Notes under the pieces: model-generated
Told to the model about the DNA's origin: nothing
The model's input: the letters and a program-made list of their open reading frames with translations, nothing else
Databases searched by the model: none
In this document: positions 58,827 through 64,000 of the stretch, one piece after another
How the letters are laid out: every line of letters begins with the position of its first letter
How positions within the stretch are numbered: position 1 is the stretch's first letter
Source of the DNA: Desmodesmus armatus
Taxonomy: Eukaryota > Chlorophyta > Chlorophyceae > Sphaeropleales > Scenedesmaceae
NCBI GenBank assembly: GCA_007449985.2
Contig: VIIQ02000596.1
Span: 124,001-188,000, forward strand
DNA length: 64,000 nucleotides
Direction of reading: 5' to 3'
Made by a program: the position numbers and the translations under genes

Positions 58827-59319
58827 GATCTTGATCAATGATCAACCAGCAGATCAACTCAGTCCTTGGAGATGCATTGTACAATAATAAGTCGAGATTG
58901 GCTATTGAACGTGTTTCCAGGGCACCAGCGACTGCCTGTTGGTCATTTTCCGGGTGTTGGGGTCTGGTGCGCGACGAGGCCAAAAAGGGTCTTGAAATAT
59001 AATAAATATATATATTAACCCTCTTGAGGTTTGTTTGGGTTTGTTCGTCGTCTACACGCACCACACGGGCAAAAAAACCCCAGGGGACATTTCGCATACT
59101 CAAATTCCCTGTGCAGATCAATTTCATGTTCAAGTTCATCAACTTCTAACAGCCCCTAGAGTGCAAGAATGCCTTCCCCGCCTCCAAAAACTGAAATTTC
59201 ACAGCTTTCCTGACTGACAGCGGCCGGCCTGATTTCACGAACACAGCCCACATGAACCACCTGGCCCAGCGCTGCCGCTGGCGAGGCACACCACACTGAG
59301 AACCATTCATCGGTCGTTC
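58827..59319. other. Short region between the orphan gene and the NOS gene
   Basis: Divergent starts only about 490 bp apart, so it may act as a shared upstream region. An AT-rich patch (AATATAATAAATATATATAT, near 58994-59014) stands out from GC-rich surroundings and could carry a TATA function. Confidence 0.4.
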
Positions 59320-62300
59320 ATGAGTCTCCAGAGAGCAGCAGGCAGGCCTGGAGGCAGCGCAGCAAGGATGCCTCTGCTGCGCAGCATGCTGCTGTTGGTC
59401 TTCCTCTTTTTCCCCATTGTGGATGCCCTGCCCCTCAACGACGACGACAGCCTGCTCCTGTCATCCCTGATCAGTTGGGCAGTGCTGCTCCTCGGCCTCC
59501 TGATCGTACTGCGACTGTGCGTCCAGTTGCAGTCCGGGACCTCGGTTGAGACCGCCTCCCAGGGCCAGGCTGGTGGCAGGGAGGCCTGCAAGTGCCCGTT
59601 TGGGCATGCACCACCTAGCCAAGCACGCACAGAACAGCATGCAGGAGTGCAGGTGCAGGTGAGTGCCTGCCAGGTCAGACCGCAACTGTCTGTCTATCTG
59701 CCCCTGCCTGTTGCAAGTCCGCCATGCTGAGAAGCCACCCAAACCCTGTGCACCCAGCCCTCAAGCGTGCTGTGCTGCGCTGTGCTGCGGTGTGCTGCAC
59801 TGGCCAGGTCAACCGGTGCCCCTTTGGCCACGGCAGTGTCGGTGTGGGACCCTACCCAGGATACGTCCACGGCAATCACCCTGCTGTCTGCAGCAACGGT
59901 TGCACGTGAGTTTCCCACTCGGTGCTCCCCCTGCATGCCGTCATGCGCACGACATGAATGCAATGTTGGGGCCATTGTCGCTGCCAGCTGACTGTCCAAC
60001 GTTCCTCATCCAGTGTTCTTGCATCCGGGCTAAGCGCGTCCCAGCAGGGGACAGTGCCTCATTTCAGCTGCAGACAGGCCTGAGTGCTGCTGCTGTGGCT
60101 CCCCTGGCGCTCCCTGTCCCGTTTTGCAGGCCTGACCCGGGCCTCGGCAGGAACGGCCACAGCCACGAGACGACCCGGCAGACCCTGGTACGCGAAGCTC
60201 TCGAGTTCCAGCAGCTCTACAACAAGGAGAAGGGCACCCCACAGTCGGTCAGGGCTGCACGTCAGGCAGAGATCCTGAGGGACATCGAGGCGACCGGGAC
60301 CTACACCCACACGTACGATGAGCTGCAGCATGGGGCACGTGTTGCCTGGAGGTGAGTTTTGGGAACGTTTATGCTGTGGATTGCAGTCACACATTGTCAG
60401 TAGGTAGTCTGTCTCTTGCGCAGCGCACACCAAGTTGTCAGTTGCAAGCCTTCCCAGCAGAACTCAGACACGTCGTGACGCGGTCCAGCCGCTGCAACCT
60501 GCCGTGGCAGCTGGGCACAACACACGACAGCTTGCTGAACCTGAACAAGACAGGCACAGGGCCTGTCAAAAAGCAGCACCCGTGTGGTTTCTGCGACCCT
60601 GGACATCCACGCGACCCTGAAGCTGTGGTGCTGCCTGCCCATGTCTCTCTCCCTGCGCCCTTCCTTGCAGGAACACGCCAAAGTGCAGCAACCGCAAGCA
60701 CTTCGACGAGTTGAGGCTCATTGACGCGCGCAGTGCAGCCACCCCTGCAGACATGTTTGAAGCCTGCCTGGAGCTTTTGGAGGGTGCCAGCATGAGCTGT
60801 GCCACGACTGCCAACATTGTCGTCTTCAAACCACAGACGCCCGGCAGCGACGACGGCCCACGGGTGTGGAACAACCAACTCATCAGGTGCGGCAGTGGCA
60901 GTAGCGCGCAAATCACAACAGGGTCTGTCCACTCTCACCGCGTGCACCTCAACACAAGGACTGGTGTGCTTGTGTTGATGATATGCTCCCACCAGAGCTG
61001 TCATAGGATGCGCGTGTCTGAAACAACAGTCAGAGTGAGTGAGTGACTGAGCGCGTATTTTGTTGCGTGCCTCCCGTGCTGTCTCCAGGTTTGCTGGCTA
61101 CGCCCTACCAAGCACAGACAAGGTGCTAGGGGACCCATCTGAGGCCGGCTTCACACAGATGCTGCAGGACGACTATGGTTGGCAGCCACCCGCCACCCCT
61201 GGCAGGTTTGACATCCTGCCCCTGCTGCTGCAGGCAAACGCTGACGAGGCGCCCCAGGTGTGCTTACGCGACCTCTCAGCAGCTCACAGCCAGCTGCACC
61301 CGGGCAGCATGAGCCCTCTCTTCTTTTGCTTTTGTCTTGCGATTAGGCAGCGACGCTACCACCCGCGGCATGTCTGCATTCATCAAGCTCAGTGTGCAAT
61401 GCTGCTGCAACACAGCCCCTTCCATGGAACTGCAGCTGCAGATTGTAAAACTTAGGCAAGAAATGCTGTATGCACCACGCACTGTCGCCACCAGCAGAGG
61501 CTGGCTTCAACCCATACCCTTACTGGTTGCTGCCGCCTCATTGTCTCAACATGCCTTTTGCAGCTGTTTGAGCTGCCCCCTCAGTACGCAGTGCGTGTTC
61601 CCATCCGGCACCCCACAAACGATGCCATCTCTGCACTGGGGCTGCAGTGGTACGCCATCCCTGCAGTATCAAATATGGATCTATCGGTTGGTGGCATCAC
61701 CTATACAGCAGCGCCCTTCAACGGCTGGTGAGAAGCCTCTTTCTGGCACAAACACCCCAGCCCCGCACTCGCTGCTGGCTTCCTGCACACATTGACAATG
61801 TGACATTGTTGCCAACCAGTGGTCTTGTCCATGTGATCTGCACTGGCTAACTAGCAAATCTGCAATACACCCCTGAGAGCAAGTTCACTCAGCACTCTTC
61901 ATGAATGGATCACGTCTGAGATGTGTTGCCCATTGCCTGTGATGCTGGGGCTACACTAACAAGTGTGTCATTCTGCTCCTTCACCTCGCTACACTCCGTT
62001 GAGTCGCAAAACCAACAGAACTGACACCCTTGTGTGGGGTGCATCTTGCAGGTATGCAGTGACAGAGGTTGTGCGCAACCTGACGGACGAGACCCGCTAC
62101 AACGTGAGTGCAGAGGTGGCGGCCTGCCTGGGGCTGGACACTCGCCAGGAGAGCAAGCTGTGGCGGGACAGGGCCATGCTGGAGGTGGCAATGGCAGTGA
62201 TGCACGGCTTCAAGGAGGCAGGCATGGGTGAGTGCTGCTTCCTGTTTTACCTGTTTTCCAGAACACAGAAGATTGCCTGGCAACTTTTCCAGGCTTGAGT

Positions 62301-64000
62301 CCGCTGTTTACAGTGATGCCGGTTCATCCGGGAAAGTGGTGCCAGAAAGTCGCCCCTTGCGACTTGAATGACATGCTGTGCTGTGCTGTGCTGCACCTGC
62401 GCAGGCATCGTCGACCACCATACCCTGATGGGAAACTGCTACAGCTTTTTCAAGAAGGAGGTGGCGCGGCGTGGCTTCTGCACCGGCAACTGGAAGTGAG
62501 TGCATGCTTGGTTAGGGTTTTGGGTTTTCAGGGTGACAAACGGTGTTGTCGAGTATGCATTAGGGTTTCTCTCTGCTCCTATCAAATAACACCCTAAGAA
62601 CACATGTTCTGCCATTCTGCTCCCCATCAAAACCCTCACAAAGGTGGCTGATGACACCTATGAGCGCGAGCGCCAACCGCTGCTACCTTGGACTCAACAA
62701 GATGACAGAGTACACACTCAAGCCCGTGAGTAGGGTTTAGGGCTTGGGTTGAGGGTTTAAGGGTTTGGGCCTCCACGTTAGACATCCTGGTTTGGGCTGC
62801 AGCAGCACTCTTGACTGTGCAGCACACAACTTGGTGCCGCCTGGTTTGGGCTGGCAGCGGCACTCTCGACTGTGGAGCACATCAGCACAAACAGTGGGTG
62901 TGTGGGAGTCCGTTTGACCAGCCTGGCGCTCCCTCTGCCTCCACTCCGCCTCACTCTGCCTTTACTCTGCCTCGCTCTGCCTCACTCTGCCATCACTCTG
63001 CCTCACTCTGCCTGGCTCTGCCTCACTCTGCCTCACTCTGCCTCGCTCTGCCTCACTCTGCCTCACTCTGCCTCACTCTGCCTTCACTCTGCCTCGCTCT
63101 GCCTCACTCTGCCTTCACTCTGCCTCGCTCTGCCTCACTCTGCCTCCACTCTGCCTCACTCTGCCTCACTCTCTTCCTGGCCTGCTGTTTTTCATTGCAG
63201 AACTACTTCTACGCTCCGGGCTGGGCCAAATACCGGAAGGCAGTCCAAGCAGCAGCGCCAGTGGCAGCAGCCCTGCAGGAGGAGGTGGGTGCTGCCAGTG
63301 GTGGCAAGCTCGAGGAAGACACAGCACTTGGCGCAGCAGCTGGCAGCACTGCACCTGAGGCCGCTTCAGGCGCATCTCAGGTCAGTGACGTGAAGGTGGC
63401 AGCAGTCACACAAGGCGGCAGCAGCCCTGTGTCTGTGGTGCTGGCGTACGCGACAGTGACAGCCACGACTCAGCGCTACGCCGAGGCCGTTGCGAGGACC
63501 CTCAAAAAGGCGGGAAACCTGCAGGTGGGTTTCAGAGCCTAGGCTGGGGTTAGTTGCTTGCTTATTGGGCATGCTGTCCTTGGTCAGCAGCATGGGGTGC
63601 CTGCCTCTGGCATTGTCTGCGCACGCTGCCCAAAAGCATGTTCCTGTCCGCAGCATCAGCACTCATGTGTCAAGCGCTATTTGTCAACTGCTGACAGTTG
63701 CTGCCACTACTGCCGCCAACTAACAAACCATGCAGTTGCAGCTGATTAACTTGGAGGATTTTGAGGCCGACTCTACTGGTGCCAAACTGGGTGCTGCTGA
63801 CCTGGTGTTGCTAATGACAAGCACCTACGGGCCTGGGGCATGCCCAGGTTCAGCCTCCAAGTTCATGGCATGGCTGAAGCAGGTCGCAGCAGGGCCGACA
63901 GACGCCAACGTGCTGCGCGGTGAGAGCCGGTCAGCAGAACTGCTTTTTTGGGCGGCTCAATAGGCCAGTCACACCCAGCCAATATGAGCCCTCTTTTTTT
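59320..64000 (+). CDS. NOS: Nitric oxide synthase, oxygenase complete, reductase cut by the window end
   Basis: Makes NO and citrulline from arginine using haem, tetrahydrobiopterin, FMN/FAD and NADPH. Exons: 59320-59658, 59808-59905, 60130-60351, 60671-60886, 61089-61257, 61564-61727, 62052-62227, 62405-62495, 62644-62725, 63201-63524, 63736-63919, then beyond the window. Phases agree throughout. The haem Cys is Cys225 in AWRNTPKCSNR. Other oxygenase blocks are GRFDILPLLLQANADEAPQL, LGLQWYAIPAVSNMDLSVGG, FNGWYAVTEVVRN (arginine-binding Glu), VDHHTLMGNCYSFF and NWKWLMTPMSASANRCYLGL. The flavodoxin part starts SVVLAYATVTATTQRYAEAV and has TSTYGPGACPGSASKFMAWL. The N terminus has two hydrophobic stretches (SMLLLVFLFFPIVDALP; SSLISWAVLLLGLLIVL) and two CPFGH motifs, then VCSNGC, a possible zinc site. 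The linker between domains lacks an obvious calmodulin site. NOS is known from some algae but not from land plants. Confidence 0.9.
62505..62768. repeat. TTTAGGG-like patches flanking a NOS exon
   Basis: GGTTAGGGTTTTGGGTTTTC (from 62510), TTAGGGTTT (near 62560) and GTAGGGTTTAGGGCTTGGGT (from 62730) lie in the introns on both sides of the exon at 62644-62725. They are degenerate plant or algal telomere-type words. Confidence 0.55.
62937..63172. repeat. Minisatellite of CTCTGCCTCA units in a NOS intron
   Basis: About 20 copies of a 10-11 bp unit (CTCTGCCTCA with CTCTGCCTCG, CTCTGCCTTCA variants) fill the intron before the exon at 63201. The pyrimidine-rich array runs straight into the splice acceptor region. 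Confidence 0.9.

Noticed and set aside
1..64000. tRNA, rRNA, CRISPR, bacterial operon or prophage features
   Set aside because: None recognised; gene structure is eukaryotic throughout.

Overview
This window is nuclear DNA of a eukaryote, most likely a chlorophyte green alga of the Chlamydomonadales kind; I cannot name the species. The evidence is dense short introns with GTGAG...TGCAG borders, a GC-rich genome full of CAG/CTG runs that become poly-Ala, poly-Gln and poly-Ser in proteins, scattered TTTAGGG-like stretches, and gene content such as a desaturase with a plausible plastid presequence and an algal-type nitric oxide synthase. There is no operon structure, CRISPR array or recognisable rRNA or tRNA. 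All exon models below were assembled by eye from splice borders, codon phase and family motifs.

Layout. 1-944 (-): 3' part of an unknown Ser/Gln-rich protein running off the window. 1933-4308 (-): proteasome assembly chaperone 1 (PSMG1/PAC1). 6102-10694 (-): cytochrome b5-fused front-end fatty acid desaturase, 11 exons. 13348-16678 (-): very Gln-rich protein ending in a multi-pass membrane domain. 18666-22064 (+): GAF-like domain plus C-terminal membrane domain, head-to-head with the previous gene. 22788-25355 (+): GH125 alpha-mannosidase-like protein with a signal anchor. 26816-33735 (-): full XPC/RAD4 DNA-damage sensor, 10 exons. 34222-38077 (+): secreted M14 metallocarboxypeptidase with a transthyretin-like tail. 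39746-41738 and 43691-45448 (+): tandem pair of secreted Gly/Ala/Ser-rich silk-like proteins with a shared promoter element. 47008-53682 (+): an approximately 1812-residue protein joining an adenylate-kinase-like P-loop domain, an mRNA guanylyltransferase and an Rnl1-type RNA ligase. 55087-56370 (+): small Gln-rich protein. 58101-58826 (-): two-exon orphan gene. 59320 to the window end (+): nitric oxide synthase, oxygenase domain complete, reductase domain cut off.

The genes are unrelated housekeeping and specialised functions rather than one pathway. The most unusual item is the kinase-guanylyltransferase-RNA ligase fusion, whose domains together suggest RNA end healing, capping and sealing in one polypeptide. 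The second is the NOS, which has hydrophobic segments at the N terminus. The third is the pair of silk-like secreted proteins.

Four otherwise well-conserved genes (desaturase, GAF/membrane protein, carboxypeptidase, capping/ligase fusion) each have one point where the frame jumps. In each, the summed exon length is exactly one base short of a multiple of three. One missing base per gene, probably an assembly indel, explains all four better than four pseudogenes.
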